Source: JADZEM01 sp046328125 (GTDB lineage: Bacteria; Chloroflexota; UBA6077; JACCZL01). Taken from it: a stretch of 64,000 nucleotides of DNA. The DNA lies in the NCBI GenBank assembly GCA_046328125.1, contig JAXLXF010000028.1:28867-92866 (forward strand), written 5' to 3'. The notes below the pieces were generated by a model. It was not told the DNA's origin, ran no database searches, and saw nothing but the letters and a program-made list of their open reading frames with translations. The translations under genes and the position numbers were made by a program. Numbering within the stretch: position 1 is the first letter of the stretch; the number at the start of each line of letters is the position of its first letter. Shown here piece by piece: positions 36,776-45,101 of the stretch.

Positions 36776-37171
36776 GTGGATACCCTCACTACGCTGCATA
36801 GCTTCTGGCGCTACGCCGTGTTGATCGCCGCCGTGGTGGCGGTGGTCGGGGCGGCGGCTGGCTGGCTGGGAGCCCTGCCACCACGACTGGCCGCCCGTCG
36901 ATCCGGGCTGGTGTACGTCATCGCGCTGGACATCCAGCTGCTGATCGGGATCGTGCTCTGGCTGCTGATGGGGAGCACCGTGCCGATGCCGTTCCGCGCC
37001 GAGCACCCGGTCACGATGATCCTGGCCGCGGCGGCGGCCCATCTGGGCCAGGTGATGTCGCGGCGCGCGGCCTCCCCGAAGTCGGCGGCGCTCGTCACTC
37101 TGATCGGTGTGGTGATCAGCCTGGTGCTGGTGGTGGTCGGGATCATGCGTGTGCCCGTTCGCATCGGGTAA
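36776..37171 (+). CDS. Four-helix integral membrane protein
   Basis: 131 residues with four predicted helices: RYAVLIAAVVAVVGAAAGWL, VYVIALDIQLLIGIVLWLLM, TMILAAAAAHLGQVMSRRAA and LVTLIGVVISLVLVVVGIMR. The ALDIQLLIG helix and the His residues at the helix ends (LHSFWRY; AHLGQ) resemble a widespread family of small uncharacterised membrane proteins with cytochrome-b561-like spacing; heme binding is speculative. The start is GTG after GGAGAGGCT. It is probably co-transcribed with the next gene, 6 nt away. Confidence 0.65.
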   Translation: MDTLTTLHSFWRYAVLIAAVVAVVGAAAGWLGALPPRLAARRSGLVYVIALDIQLLIGIVLWLLMGSTVPMPFRAEHPVTMILAAAAAHLGQVMSRRAASPKSAALVTLIGVVISLVLVVVGIMRVPVRIG

Positions 37172-37177
37172 TGGGTT

Positions 37178-37969
37178 ATGGTGGAGTCCGTCCTGCCGGC
37201 GCTCGCCGCGGTCCTGTGCGTGGCGCTCGCATGGTCGATGTTGCGGCGGTTCGCGGCCCGTCACCGGATCCATGAGCTGATCTGGGGCGGCACGTTCGTC
37301 GCGTTCGGGCTGGCTGCTGGCGCCGAGCTGTACGCTGGTCTCTTCGAGTGGACGCCCGGGCTGGTGCGGCTCTACTACCTGACCGGCGCCTCGCTGGCGG
37401 TCGGGTTCCTGGCGCTCGGGACGCTCGTGCTGCTGGTGCCGAGGCGGATCGCCTGGGTCGCCGTCTCCGTGGTGCTGGTGCAATCGACGTTCATGGTGTT
37501 CCTGGTGCTGCGCGCGCCGGTCGATCCGGACGCGGCCCAGGTGGCGGGCTGGTCGGCCCTCACGAAGGACGGCAGCCTGCGGGCGCTCGCGCTGACGATC
37601 AACGTGCTCGGCACCCTGATCGTCTTGCTCGGGACGTTCGGCTCGGCGTACGCGCAGTGGGTGAACGGGAACGGCTCGCGGGCGTTCGGCGTGCTGCTGA
37701 TCGGAGTTGGGACGCTGGTGATCGCGACCGGCGGCAGTTTGACCCGTTTCGGCCATCACCTGCTGTATGGACCGATGGTGCCTGGACTGCTGCTGATCTA
37801 CGCCGGCTATCACCGCGTGACCGCGCCAGGCGGCGGAGTCTCGCAACGGCCAGCTGTGCCGTCTGTTGACGACGACGAGCCGTCTGCGTCCGAGGCCGCG
37901 CCGACCGATGGTACAATCCGGACCCACGAGGTCGGGAGAGAGACATGGCAATCTCACTTGAAGAGCTAG
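37178..37969 (+). CDS. Seven-helix integral membrane protein
   Basis: This 263-residue protein has about seven hydrophobic helices, starting VLPALAAVLCVALAWSMLRR and ending GPMVPGLLLIYAGYHRV. The last ~50 residues are hydrophilic and acidic (VDDDEPSASEAAPTDG). I recognise no named family. Its 3' end contains the ribosome site and start of the next gene (25-bp overlap) and a TACAAT box, so the next gene may also have its own promoter. Confidence 0.6.
   Translation: MVESVLPALAAVLCVALAWSMLRRFAARHRIHELIWGGTFVAFGLAAGAELYAGLFEWTPGLVRLYYLTGASLAVGFLALGTLVLLVPRRIAWVAVSVVLVQSTFMVFLVLRAPVDPDAAQVAGWSALTKDGSLRALALTINVLGTLIVLLGTFGSAYAQWVNGNGSRAFGVLLIGVGTLVIATGGSLTRFGHHLLYGPMVPGLLLIYAGYHRVTAPGGGVSQRPAVPSVDDDEPSASEAAPTDGTIRTHEVGRETWQSHLKS
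37912..37917 (+). promoter_or_regulatory. Candidate -10 box TACAAT inside the preceding gene
   Basis: TACAAT lies 27 nt before the ATG at 37945, ahead of the ribosome site GGGAGAGAGAC. No clear -35 box is seen. Confidence 0.35.
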
Positions 37970-38439
37970 CAGCCGCCACCCTGGAAGGAAGCGTTGGGCC
38001 GTGGACGCTGGCGGTTGGCGCGACGGCGCTCGCGGTGGCCCTCGCGGCAGGCTCGACCCGGCCGCTCCGGCGCGTCGCGGCCACGACGTCGGTGGCAGCG
38101 GTCCAGCAGGCAGCAGCGAAGCGGGTCGGCACGCTCAACCCCACGAGCTGGCTTGGCGCCGCGCGCCGAAGCTGGCTACGGCTGGTAGACGAGGCGCGCA
38201 CCGAGTACGAGGCCGGGCGCCAGGGCAGCACTGCCGTCACGTCGGCCATCGTGGTGGCGTCAGCATCGGGCGTGGCTCAGGAGCCGGGCACGGTGATGAT
38301 CGTGACTGCGGAGTCGGACGCCGTGCCGTCCGACGTGCTCGTGACCGACGCCGACGCCGACGAGCACGCCGAGAGCCCCACGCGCGATCGGCGCGGCCGC
38401 TTCGTCCGCCGAGCGACGAACGGCACCCGACCCGGTTGA
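37945..38439 (+). CDS. Hypothetical protein with hydrophobic N-terminus
   Basis: 164 residues. After a short acidic start (ISLEELAAATLEG) comes one hydrophobic stretch (WTLAVGATALAVALAAG), then a basic amphipathic region (KRVGTLNPTSWLGAARRSWL; RLVDEARTEYEAGRQ). An acidic stretch (TDADADEHAESPTRDRRG) and a basic C-terminus follow. The ...DRRGRFVRR end is unusual. No family recognised. It overlaps the upstream gene by 25 bp and precedes the receiver-like membrane protein by 20 bp. Confidence 0.55.
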   Translation: MAISLEELAAATLEGSVGPWTLAVGATALAVALAAGSTRPLRRVAATTSVAAVQQAAAKRVGTLNPTSWLGAARRSWLRLVDEARTEYEAGRQGSTAVTSAIVVASASGVAQEPGTVMIVTAESDAVPSDVLVTDADADEHAESPTRDRRGRFVRRATNGTRPG

Positions 38440-38459
38440 CGGGAGGCGAGCAGGAGCAG

Positions 38460-39419
38460 GTGGAGCAGCCACGGACGCCGTCGGACGGGCCGGTCCAGGT
38501 GCTGGTCGTCGGGGCGGACCCCGAACGACTCGAAAAGTATGATACGTCGCTGCGCGAGAGCGAGATCGCCGCGCGGGTGACGCCAGATATGGCAGAAGCG
38601 GAGTCGGTCTTCGGCCGGTTTCGCCCGGACGCGGTCGTCCTGGACAGCGGCTTGCCGCGCATGGTTCTGTTCCGCCTGTACGGACTGGTCCGCGAGGACG
38701 CCAGCGACCCGCCGGTCAAGCTGGTGTTCGTGGGCCAGCAGGGTGACACTGGCCCGGACGACCACTACCTGCCCGGGGAGCCATCGCCCGGAACGGTGCT
38801 GACCCAGGTGCGGAGCCTGCTCCCCCGTCGGCGGGACGCACGCGGCTCGTCAGCGCCCGCGGGTGCCAGCACCGCCTCGGCGAGCGCGGCGGCGTCTGCC
38901 GCTGTGCCCGACTCCCCGGCTTCCTCCACGGAGACGCCCGCTCCGGCCGCCGAGGCGCCGTCTCGGCGGCGCACAGGTGGCGCGGAGGTGACGCCTCCGC
39001 CAGCCGCCGCCGCGAGCGCCGCACCGGCCGCAGCTTCCCCGGCCGCGCCAACCTCAGCCGCTGCCGCGCCGCCGGCCACGGCTCCCGAGACGGACGGCGC
39101 CGGCGCGACCGGCGCTGCCCCCTCTGGCGCCGCCGCGACCGCCGAGGGCTCGGCGCCGGCCCCAGACGCTCCCCCCGCCCCGAAGCCGCCGGGCCGTCGT
39201 ATGGACGTGATCCTGATCCGGGTGGGGCTGGTGCTGCTGGTGCTCGGGGCGCTCCTCTTCCTCGTCCGGATGCAGGCGTATCCGGCCGCCATTGAGGCGC
39301 CGCCCCCCGCGCCGACGCGCCGCCCATCGCCCAGTCCGAGCCCGAAACCGGAGGCGCTGCTGCCGGCTCCGGGTCACGACGGCATCTCAGCCTACCAGAT
39401 AGAGATTCGCCTCGGCTGA
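38460..39419 (+). CDS. Receiver-like domain tethered to the membrane by a long Ala/Pro linker (1)
   Basis: 319 residues from a GTG start that follows CAGGAGCAG. Residues ~12-125 have the beta/alpha rhythm of a response-regulator receiver (VQVLVVGADPERLEKYDTSL; RPDAVVLDSGLPRMVLFRLY; VKLVFVGQQGD). The first acidic pair is replaced by GAD and the conserved Lys is missing, so phosphorylation is doubtful. About 110 residues of Ala/Pro/Thr linker follow, then a transmembrane helix (VILIRVGLVLLVLGALLFLV) and a Pro/Ser tail. This points to a cytoplasmic pseudo-receiver held at the membrane. Confidence 0.65.
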   Translation: MEQPRTPSDGPVQVLVVGADPERLEKYDTSLRESEIAARVTPDMAEAESVFGRFRPDAVVLDSGLPRMVLFRLYGLVREDASDPPVKLVFVGQQGDTGPDDHYLPGEPSPGTVLTQVRSLLPRRRDARGSSAPAGASTASASAAASAAVPDSPASSTETPAPAAEAPSRRRTGGAEVTPPPAAAASAAPAAASPAAPTSAAAAPPATAPETDGAGATGAAPSGAAATAEGSAPAPDAPPAPKPPGRRMDVILIRVGLVLLVLGALLFLVRMQAYPAAIEAPPPAPTRRPSPSPSPKPEALLPAPGHDGISAYQIEIRLG

Positions 39420-39573
39420 GGCCGAATTCGGGACCGGTGACGCCGTTCCGCCGCGCGTTTTCCCGATCTCCGGCGGATCATCATCTGGCGCGACATAACA
39501 CGCGCAGTTGACGCAACCCCGCTATCTCGGACCCGTTCTGTTCGACGGGCGAGCATCGCACCAGCACCGACTG

Positions 39574-39586
39574 TCGTGCACCACAC
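39574..39586. promoter_or_regulatory. Candidate regulator site TCGTGCACCACAC, site 1
   Basis: This 13-bp string is repeated exactly at 40503-40515. Each copy lies upstream of a gene of the receiver-like/coiled-coil cluster. A full palindrome of the same core (TCGTGCACGA) is at 40616. Confidence 0.45.
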
Positions 39587-39657
39587 ACGGCGCACCTGAC
39601 CTGGCGAGGTCGGCGAGAGCGACGGTCGGACCGGGGCGAAGAACGAGGGAGCGGAAG

Positions 39658-40401
39658 ATGAGTGTTGGCGAGGTGACCCGCGGCCGGGCCCGGGTGCTGC
39701 TCGTGAGCGACGACGATGCGTTTTCAGCGGATTTGAAGCCGTGCCTGCCGGGCGTGGACGTGTTGTCGCTCACCGAGAGCTCGGTGTGGCTGGCGAACCG
39801 GGCCGGCCTGGACGTGACGCGCGGCATCAACGCGGTCCTCGTCGATCATCAGGTCTCGGGGCGGCTCCAGATGGGCCTCTACGAGACGCTGCGCCCGAGC
39901 GACGGCCCGGCCCAGGTGCCGGTGATCTTCACCCGCTCGAAGCTGACCGCCGCCTCGGCCGGGTTCAGCCACGAGCTGGACGTCTACCAGCCGGAGGAAG
40001 CCAGCGCGATCGACACGGCTCAGCTGGTCAGCCACGTGCTCGGCCTCGACCCGATGCCCGCGCGCCAGCCAGACCGGAAGTCCGCGAAGGCGCCGAAGCC
40101 GTCCGCCAGGGCGGCTCGGACGGCTCCCAGGCCAGTGATGAAGCCGGCCCGCCAGGACGCCAGCCCGGAGCCGTCCGTGGCAGCGGCGGCAGCGCCGGCT
40201 CGGCGGGTCGGGGTGGCGGTCGGGCCGGGGCTGGTGCAGCGGCTGGCGCTGTGGGGGATCGCATCGGCGCTGATCGGGTTCACGTTCTGGCCGCTGTTCG
40301 GGTCGGGGCCGATCCGCGAGGCGATCTTCGGTCCGTTGCGGTCGCTGTCCGGCGGCTCGGGTGAGCTGGCGAACGCCGGCCTGCGCGAGCGGACGCCCTG
40401 A
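39658..40401 (+). CDS. Receiver-like domain tethered to the membrane (2)
   Basis: 247 residues. The receiver-like part (~10-125) keeps more of the canonical residues than its neighbour: RVLLVSDDDAFSADLKPCLP with an acidic triad, INAVLVDHQVSGRLQMGLYE with the acceptor-position Asp, and VPVIFTRSKLTAAS with a Lys. A basic/Pro linker (RQPDRKSAKAPKPSARAART) follows, then one hydrophobic segment (LALWGIASALIGFTFWPLFG) near the C-terminus. The ATG at 39658 is preceded by GGGAGCGGAAG. With the upstream protein it forms a pair with the same topology. Confidence 0.65.
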   Translation: MSVGEVTRGRARVLLVSDDDAFSADLKPCLPGVDVLSLTESSVWLANRAGLDVTRGINAVLVDHQVSGRLQMGLYETLRPSDGPAQVPVIFTRSKLTAASAGFSHELDVYQPEEASAIDTAQLVSHVLGLDPMPARQPDRKSAKAPKPSARAARTAPRPVMKPARQDASPEPSVAAAAAPARRVGVAVGPGLVQRLALWGIASALIGFTFWPLFGSGPIREAIFGPLRSLSGGSGELANAGLRERTP

Positions 40402-40502
40402 CGCGAAAACGTGCCCGATCTGAGCGGAGTCGGGCGTGCCTGGGCGCTTTCTGGGCACGAGAATCGTTGGACTGAGCGGTGAGGCACACAACCTCGCCGC
40501 TT

Positions 40503-40515
40503 TCGTGCACCACAC
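40503..40515. promoter_or_regulatory. Candidate regulator site TCGTGCACCACAC, site 2
   Basis: Identical over 13 bp to 39574-39586, and followed by GGGGTGC, so the GCACC core also appears inverted nearby. Confidence 0.45.
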
Positions 40516-40615
40516 GGGGTGCGGACAGCGCCAGGACGCCGCTACGTGATGACTGGCATCACGCGCTGTGCGAAAGGCGTGTCTGTTGGGACGAGCTTTT
40601 CAGAAGCCTGACGCA

Positions 40616-40625
40616 TCGTGCACGA
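40616..40625. promoter_or_regulatory. Palindromic operator candidate TCGTGCACGA
   Basis: A perfect 10-bp palindrome sharing its first 8 bases with the two sites above, 141 nt before the coiled-coil gene and just upstream of a possible -10 box. Confidence 0.4.
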
Positions 40626-40765
40626 AAACACGGTATCCTCCGTAAGAGAGGCACCGTAGGGCAGTGTCAGACGTTTCGCATAGACAAGGAGTCTGGCACG
40701 GCAACCCAGGCTGAGCGACCAACGCAGACCGCGTACCCCCGTGGCGCGGACGATCAAGGAGCGAG

Positions 40766-42625
40766 ATGGTGGACGAGCCCACGGTGAGCACCCGGCCACA
40801 GAATGCCGATGCGGCCGTTCGATCGGCCTCTGAGTACGAGGTCGAGTGGAGGGATGGGCTCAGCCGACTGATGTCCACCCTCGAGCAGGAGCTCAACCGA
40901 GCGGTCGAAGGCGCCCGCCGCCAGGTGAGCGAGGTCGTCAGGGGCATCGAAGGTCAGGGCCTGGAGCTGCTGACCGGCCTCGAAGAGCGCCGCAAGGCTG
41001 GCGAAGCCGAGCAGGCCGAGGTCGAGCAGCGCGTCGCGACGACGCGGGCGAACATCGCCGCCGCCGAGGAGGACCTGCGCCAGACCCGCGAGACCGCCGA
41101 GCGCGAGGTGAAGGAGCTGCTGGAGAATGCCCAGCAGCGCGCCACCACCATCAACGCCGAGGTTGACCGGCGCCGTGGCGAGATGGAGACCGAGCGCAAG
41201 GAGCTCGACGAGCGCGTCGCGACGGTCAAGGCGAACATCGCCGCCGCCGAGGAGGAGCTGCGCCAGGCTCAGGTCACCGCCGAGCGCGAAGCCGCCGCGA
41301 CCGTGGCTGAGGCCGAGCGCAAGGCGAGCACCATCGTCTCCGAAGCCGAAGCCCACGCCGCCGAGGTGAACGCCGAGATCGAGGCGAAGCGCAAGGAGCT
41401 GGAGCAGGAGCGCGTCGCGACCGAAGAGCGCGTCTCGAGCATCCGGGCCAGCATCGAGGCGGCCGAGGAAGAGCTGGCCCAGGCCCGCGCCGACGCCGAG
41501 GACGATGCCGCCGAGACGGTGGCCGCTGCCCGCCGGCGTGCCGAGGCGATCGTGGCCCAGGCCGAGGCCCGGGCCGCCGAGATCATCTCTGAGGCGCGCG
41601 CTGACGCCGCGCGGACCGGCCGGTCGAGCGGGTCCACCCGTCAGGCTGGCGTGGCAAGCGGTGAGACTCATGACGTCGGCGGGCGGCTGCGCGGCCTGTC
41701 CGAGCGGGTTGGCCTGTTGCTGGCGCCCGCCGCTCCGGCCGCCGCTACCGCCGCCGTCGCCGCCACGGCTGCAACAGCGGCCTCGGCGATGTCGGCGTCG
41801 CCGCCCTCCCCGCCCATCACTCCGCCGGCGGCAGGTCATGCCGAATCTGTGGAGGAGCCTGACGACGAGGTCGTGGCGGCGGACGAGGAGATGGCCGACG
41901 AAGAGGAGCCAGCCGTGGCCGCCGCGCCTGCCGTGACGCCACCCGCCCTCCAGGAGTCGGACGACGACACGCCGACCCGCCTCATGCCGGCGATGGCGCA
42001 CGAGCAAGAGGTAGAGGAGGAAGAGGAGCACGTGACGCCGCCGTCCACGCCGCGCCCGCCGCAGATGCCCGGGCCGTGGTCGCGAGCGACAGAACCAGAG
42101 GACGAGGACGAGGAGGAAGAGGAGGTCGCGGAGGCTAGCTCTGCGCCAGCCTGGCCGACGCCGCCCGTCCCCTCGCCTGTGCATCACGACGAGCCGGTCT
42201 TCATGCGACGCACTCCGCATCCGCCACAGATGGAAGAGGAGGAGGACGAGGAGCCTGAAGCGGCAGCGCCGGCTCGGAGCGCACCGCCGGCCGCCTTCGC
42301 CTCGCCGACTCCACCTCCAGCATCCCCACCGGCCGCCGAGCCGGAGCCGGAGGAGGCCGCTGGCCCGGTCGGCGCGGTCACCCAGACGTTGATCTTCCAG
42401 TCGGTCCCGAACTTCCAGGCGGCGCTGGCGCTCGAACGGTCGCTGAAGGCAATGGCCGAGGTCCGCGAGGTCCGTGTGGCCGACTTCGACGAGCGGCAGC
42501 TGACGTTCCAGGTGACCCACGAGCTGGGCGCGCAGCTCCCGAAGGTGCTGCTGACCCAGCGCGGCAACGAGCTGGAGTTCGTGGAGGCGCGGCCGGAGCG
42601 CGTGGAGTTTGTCTTCCGAAGCTGA
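40766..42625 (+). CDS. Long coiled-coil protein with acidic linker and C-terminal domain
   Basis: 619 residues, no membrane segment. Residues ~20-290 are a coiled coil containing three related blocks (RVATTRANIAAAEEDLRQ, RVATVKANIAAAEEELRQ, RVSSIRASIEAAEEELAQ) about 60-70 residues apart. They share a membrane- or cytoskeleton-associated scaffold look, DivIVA- or apolipoprotein-like. Residues ~310-535 are Pro/Ala-rich with acidic runs. The last ~80 residues (TLIFQSVPNFQAALALERSL ... LPKVLLTQRGNELEFVEARP) form a compact alpha/beta domain I cannot name. AAGGAGCGAG precedes the ATG. A scaffold role for the surrounding receiver-like proteins is inference. Confidence 0.6.
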   Translation: MVDEPTVSTRPQNADAAVRSASEYEVEWRDGLSRLMSTLEQELNRAVEGARRQVSEVVRGIEGQGLELLTGLEERRKAGEAEQAEVEQRVATTRANIAAAEEDLRQTRETAEREVKELLENAQQRATTINAEVDRRRGEMETERKELDERVATVKANIAAAEEELRQAQVTAEREAAATVAEAERKASTIVSEAEAHAAEVNAEIEAKRKELEQERVATEERVSSIRASIEAAEEELAQARADAEDDAAETVAAARRRAEAIVAQAEARAAEIISEARADAARTGRSSGSTRQAGVASGETHDVGGRLRGLSERVGLLLAPAAPAAATAAVAATAATAASAMSASPPSPPITPPAAGHAESVEEPDDEVVAADEEMADEEEPAVAAAPAVTPPALQESDDDTPTRLMPAMAHEQEVEEEEEHVTPPSTPRPPQMPGPWSRATEPEDEDEEEEEVAEASSAPAWPTPPVPSPVHHDEPVFMRRTPHPPQMEEEEDEEPEAAAPARSAPPAAFASPTPPPASPPAAEPEPEEAAGPVGAVTQTLIFQSVPNFQAALALERSLKAMAEVREVRVADFDERQLTFQVTHELGAQLPKVLLTQRGNELEFVEARPERVEFVFRS

Positions 42626-42744
42626 CAGGTTCGCTCACTGCCAGATGCCGCCCCGCGCCGGGGCGGCATCTGACGTGTGTCTGGCTCCGGCCTGAATCTT
42701 GCGGGGCCATCGCTGGCATCTTCTGAATAGGCGATCTGTGAGCC

Positions 42745-43149
42745 ATGAACGGTGATACTGGCGCTGCCACCGGCGAAAAGCGGATCCTCGTCGTCGAGGA
42801 CAGCGACGAGATTCGCGAGCTCCTCGGTTTCGTGCTCGAAGCAGAGGGGTATCAGGTCATGGCGCTGGAGGACGGGCGCGACGTCGTCGAGACGGCCCGG
42901 ACCCAGCAGCCGGTCCTGATCACCCTCGATCTGGCACTGCCGGGCAAGGATGGCTGGGCCATCGTGCGGGAGCTCCAGGACGACGACGCGACCCGCGACA
43001 TCCCGATCCTGGTGATCTCGGCGTACACCCGCGAGCTCGAGGCGCCGCTCCGTCGCCGCGTGGCGCGGGTGATCTCCAAGCCGTTCTACATCACCCAGGT
43101 GGTCTCAGAAGTCGAGGAGATCCTGACCGGCGGCCGGGCCGCTCCCTGA
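42745..43149 (+). CDS. Stand-alone response regulator (CheY-like)
   Basis: This 134-residue single receiver domain has all the phosphotransfer residues: acidic pair in KRILVVEDSDEIRELLGFVL, acceptor Asp in VLITLDLALPGKDGWAIVRE, Ser/Thr in IPILVISAYTREL and Lys in ARVISKPFYITQVV. There is no output domain. It ends the cluster of receiver-like and coiled-coil genes, and the IS1182-family element inserted just downstream. Confidence 0.9.
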   Translation: MNGDTGAATGEKRILVVEDSDEIRELLGFVLEAEGYQVMALEDGRDVVETARTQQPVLITLDLALPGKDGWAIVRELQDDDATRDIPILVISAYTRELEAPLRRRVARVISKPFYITQVVSEVEEILTGGRAAP

Positions 43150-43179
43150 GCACGCCCTTCCTGGGAGCGCGGCCATCCT

Positions 43180-45004
43180 CTGTCTCTGTTGATTTTTATG
43201 TCTGGCGCGGGTCGGGGGAGCAGGCGCCGTTGGAGGCGGGGAGCGGGGGAGCAGGGTGGGCCGGGGATGCGGGAGCGGCTCACGCGAACGCGCCGGCCGG
43301 TCTGGTGAGGGGCGGTGGGAGGAAGGGGCCGTGTTGGAGGGTAGCGAGGGCACGGGCGAGACGCTTGACGTTGCAGGCGGCGGCCTTGAGGAGGTGCTCG
43401 AAGTGGCGCTTGGCGTCGCCCCGATAGCGATGGCGGCGCAGGCCGTGGGCGCGGACCAGTTCGGAGAGAGTGGCTTCGATGCCAGCGCGGGTCTTGAGCT
43501 TCTCCCGGAAGGCCGGGGTCTGGGCCTCGGCACGGCGAGCGGCGAGGCGGGCGTAGTGCTCGGAGATGCTGAGGTTGCGGCCGCCCTTGCTGTCGGTGCA
43601 CTGGGGCCGGAGCGGGCAAGCGGCGCAGACGGCGGCCGGGAAGCGGATCTGGAGCGCGTGACTGCCGTCGCGCTCGCGGCGGACCGCCCATTTGGTGGAC
43701 GTCTGCCCGGCCGGGCAGATCGCCTGGCGCGCGGCGTGGTCGAGGGTGAAGTCGGCGATCTTGAAGCCGTTGGGCGAGGTGTCGGCCAGGGGTGGGCCGA
43801 CCAGGTCGATCTCGGCCGCGGCGCTCTCGGCGAGGTGCTTGCCCGAGACGTAGCCGCTGTCGACCACCTGCTCGGTCGGCCGCAGGTCGCGCTCGATCAG
43901 GTGCGCGCGGATCTCACCCAGCGCCTGGCCGTCGCCACTGGGCGCTGGGCTGGTCGTGACGTCGGTGATGAAGCGGACCTGGTCGGCAGGATCGACCGGC
44001 CCCGCGTCGTCAGCGGCGGGCGGCTCGGCGATGGTCTCGGTGACGTGGACCTTGTCGCCCCACCAGACGTGCCCCCGTTTCTGCCCGATTCGGACCCCGG
44101 GATCGTGTGGCGTCACGATCAGCTCGGTGCTGTCGAGCGTCTTGCTCCGCCACCGCACGCCGTCGTCAGCGCGCTCGTACCGCTGCTGCCAGATCGTCGT
44201 CAGCGTCTCGACCTCGGGCAGGGTGCGCAGCACGCCCGCGTCCGTGGCGGCGAGTCGGTCGAGCAGCCAGGCGCCGTCCTGCCCCACCCGCACTAGCTCG
44301 GCCTGCCGCTCCTCCGCCGTCAGCCGAGAGTCCGACCGCCGCTCCAGGTACTGCGTCCGATACGCGGTCGGCACCGCCTGCGCGACCCAGGCCGCGTCGA
44401 CCTCCCCCAGCGCCCGCAGCGCCAGCCGCAGCGCCTCCCAGACCAGCTCCAACTGGCTCAGCTCCCGCACCGCCCCGAGCACCCCCAGCGCGTCGGTCCG
44501 CTGCTTCCCCACCTTCTGCAAGAACCCCAGCCCCCGCACCTGCTCCAGCACGAGGTCGAACAGCAGCCGACTCTGCTCGTGCTTGAGCAGCCGTCGCCGA
44601 AAGTAGCTCAGGCACGAGAAGTCGAACCCCGGATCGTCCACCGCCAGGTGCAGCGCGTACTTCCAGTCCAGCCGCACCCGCACCGCCCGGGCCGCTTCCC
44701 GATCTGGCAGGTTCTCCATGAACTGGAAGATCGTCACCAGCATCAGCACCGATGGCGACACCGCCGCACGCCCACGCGGCTCGTACAACTCGGCGAACTG
44801 CCCGTCCCGGACCAGCTCCGCCAACCGCTCCCCGATCACCCGATACGGGTCCCGCTCCTTCAACACCGCCGCCCCGACCGCCGCGATGTCCTCGGGCATC
44901 TCGTTCGGGTCCCGTTCGCGCAGCACCATCCCCCACCCCCGCCGCTCTGCCTCCGCTTTACCAGCCATATCAAACCCCATCAGGCTTGACAAAATCAACA
45001 GAAA
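43180..45004 (-). mobile_element. IS1182-family insertion sequence
   Basis: An 1825-bp element flanked by the 6-bp duplication CATCCT (43174-43179 and 45005-45010). The ends share TCTGTTGATTTT as inverted repeat, starting 5 bases in from the left end and 2 from the right (12 bp identical). It carries one full-length transposase gene, so it looks recently active. The target is the palindromic arm of a family A repeat. Confidence 0.88.
43280..44968 (-). CDS. IS1182-family transposase
   Basis: About 562 residues, full length for the family. The N-terminal DUF772-type domain includes SVLMLVTIFQFMENLPDREA and WKYALHLAVDDPGFDFSCLS. The DDE catalytic core includes KTLDSTELIVTPHDP (first Asp), then RPTEQVVDSGYVSGKHLAES (second Asp) and RAGIEATLSELVRAHGLRRH (Glu). 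A Cys cluster, AAVCAACPLRPQCTDSKGGR, precedes the last motif, typical for IS1182. The frame opens upstream into flanking DNA; the ATG at 44968, preceded by GGGGTT, keeps the gene inside the element. Confidence 0.9.
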   Translation of the reverse strand: MAGKAEAERRGWGMVLRERDPNEMPEDIAAVGAAVLKERDPYRVIGERLAELVRDGQFAELYEPRGRAAVSPSVLMLVTIFQFMENLPDREAARAVRVRLDWKYALHLAVDDPGFDFSCLSYFRRRLLKHEQSRLLFDLVLEQVRGLGFLQKVGKQRTDALGVLGAVRELSQLELVWEALRLALRALGEVDAAWVAQAVPTAYRTQYLERRSDSRLTAEERQAELVRVGQDGAWLLDRLAATDAGVLRTLPEVETLTTIWQQRYERADDGVRWRSKTLDSTELIVTPHDPGVRIGQKRGHVWWGDKVHVTETIAEPPAADDAGPVDPADQVRFITDVTTSPAPSGDGQALGEIRAHLIERDLRPTEQVVDSGYVSGKHLAESAAAEIDLVGPPLADTSPNGFKIADFTLDHAARQAICPAGQTSTKWAVRRERDGSHALQIRFPAAVCAACPLRPQCTDSKGGRNLSISEHYARLAARRAEAQTPAFREKLKTRAGIEATLSELVRAHGLRRHRYRGDAKRHFEHLLKAAACNVKRLARALATLQHGPFLPPPLTRPAGAFA

Positions 45005-45101
45005 CATCCTGGCCGCCCCGGTGTGCGTCCTGCCCGGCAACACTGGGATGGCAGCGGGGGCGAGGCGACGAAGCGGCCAGGATGGCCGCGCTCCCAGGAG
45101 G

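Larger units (their letters stand above)
40402..40765. other. 364-bp region upstream of the coiled-coil gene
   Basis: No gene is seen. It holds site 2 of the TCGTGCACCACAC motif (40503), the palindrome TCGTGCACGA (40616) and a GGTATCCT string at about 40632 that could be a -10 box. The DNA around 40620-40680 is less GC-rich than its surroundings. Confidence 0.4.
43160..45098. repeat. Family A inverted-repeat element, copy 2, split by an insertion sequence
   Basis: The left arm begins CCTGGGAGCGCGGCCATCCT (43160-43179), is interrupted, and resumes GGCCGC at 45011. The right arm (45073-45098) is its exact 26-bp complement. Removing the insertion and one CATCCT restores an element closely matching copy 3 at 56560. 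Confidence 0.9.

Noticed and set aside
40754..42520. A 588-codon minus-strand open frame opposite the coiled-coil gene
   Set aside because: Translation is a Gly/Leu/Arg low-complexity mirror of the Glu/Ala-rich coiled coil; the plus strand has AAGGAG before its ATG.
43256..44296. A 346-codon plus-strand frame inside the insertion sequence
   Set aside because: It is antisense to the transposase, whose catalytic and Cys motifs are intact on the minus strand.
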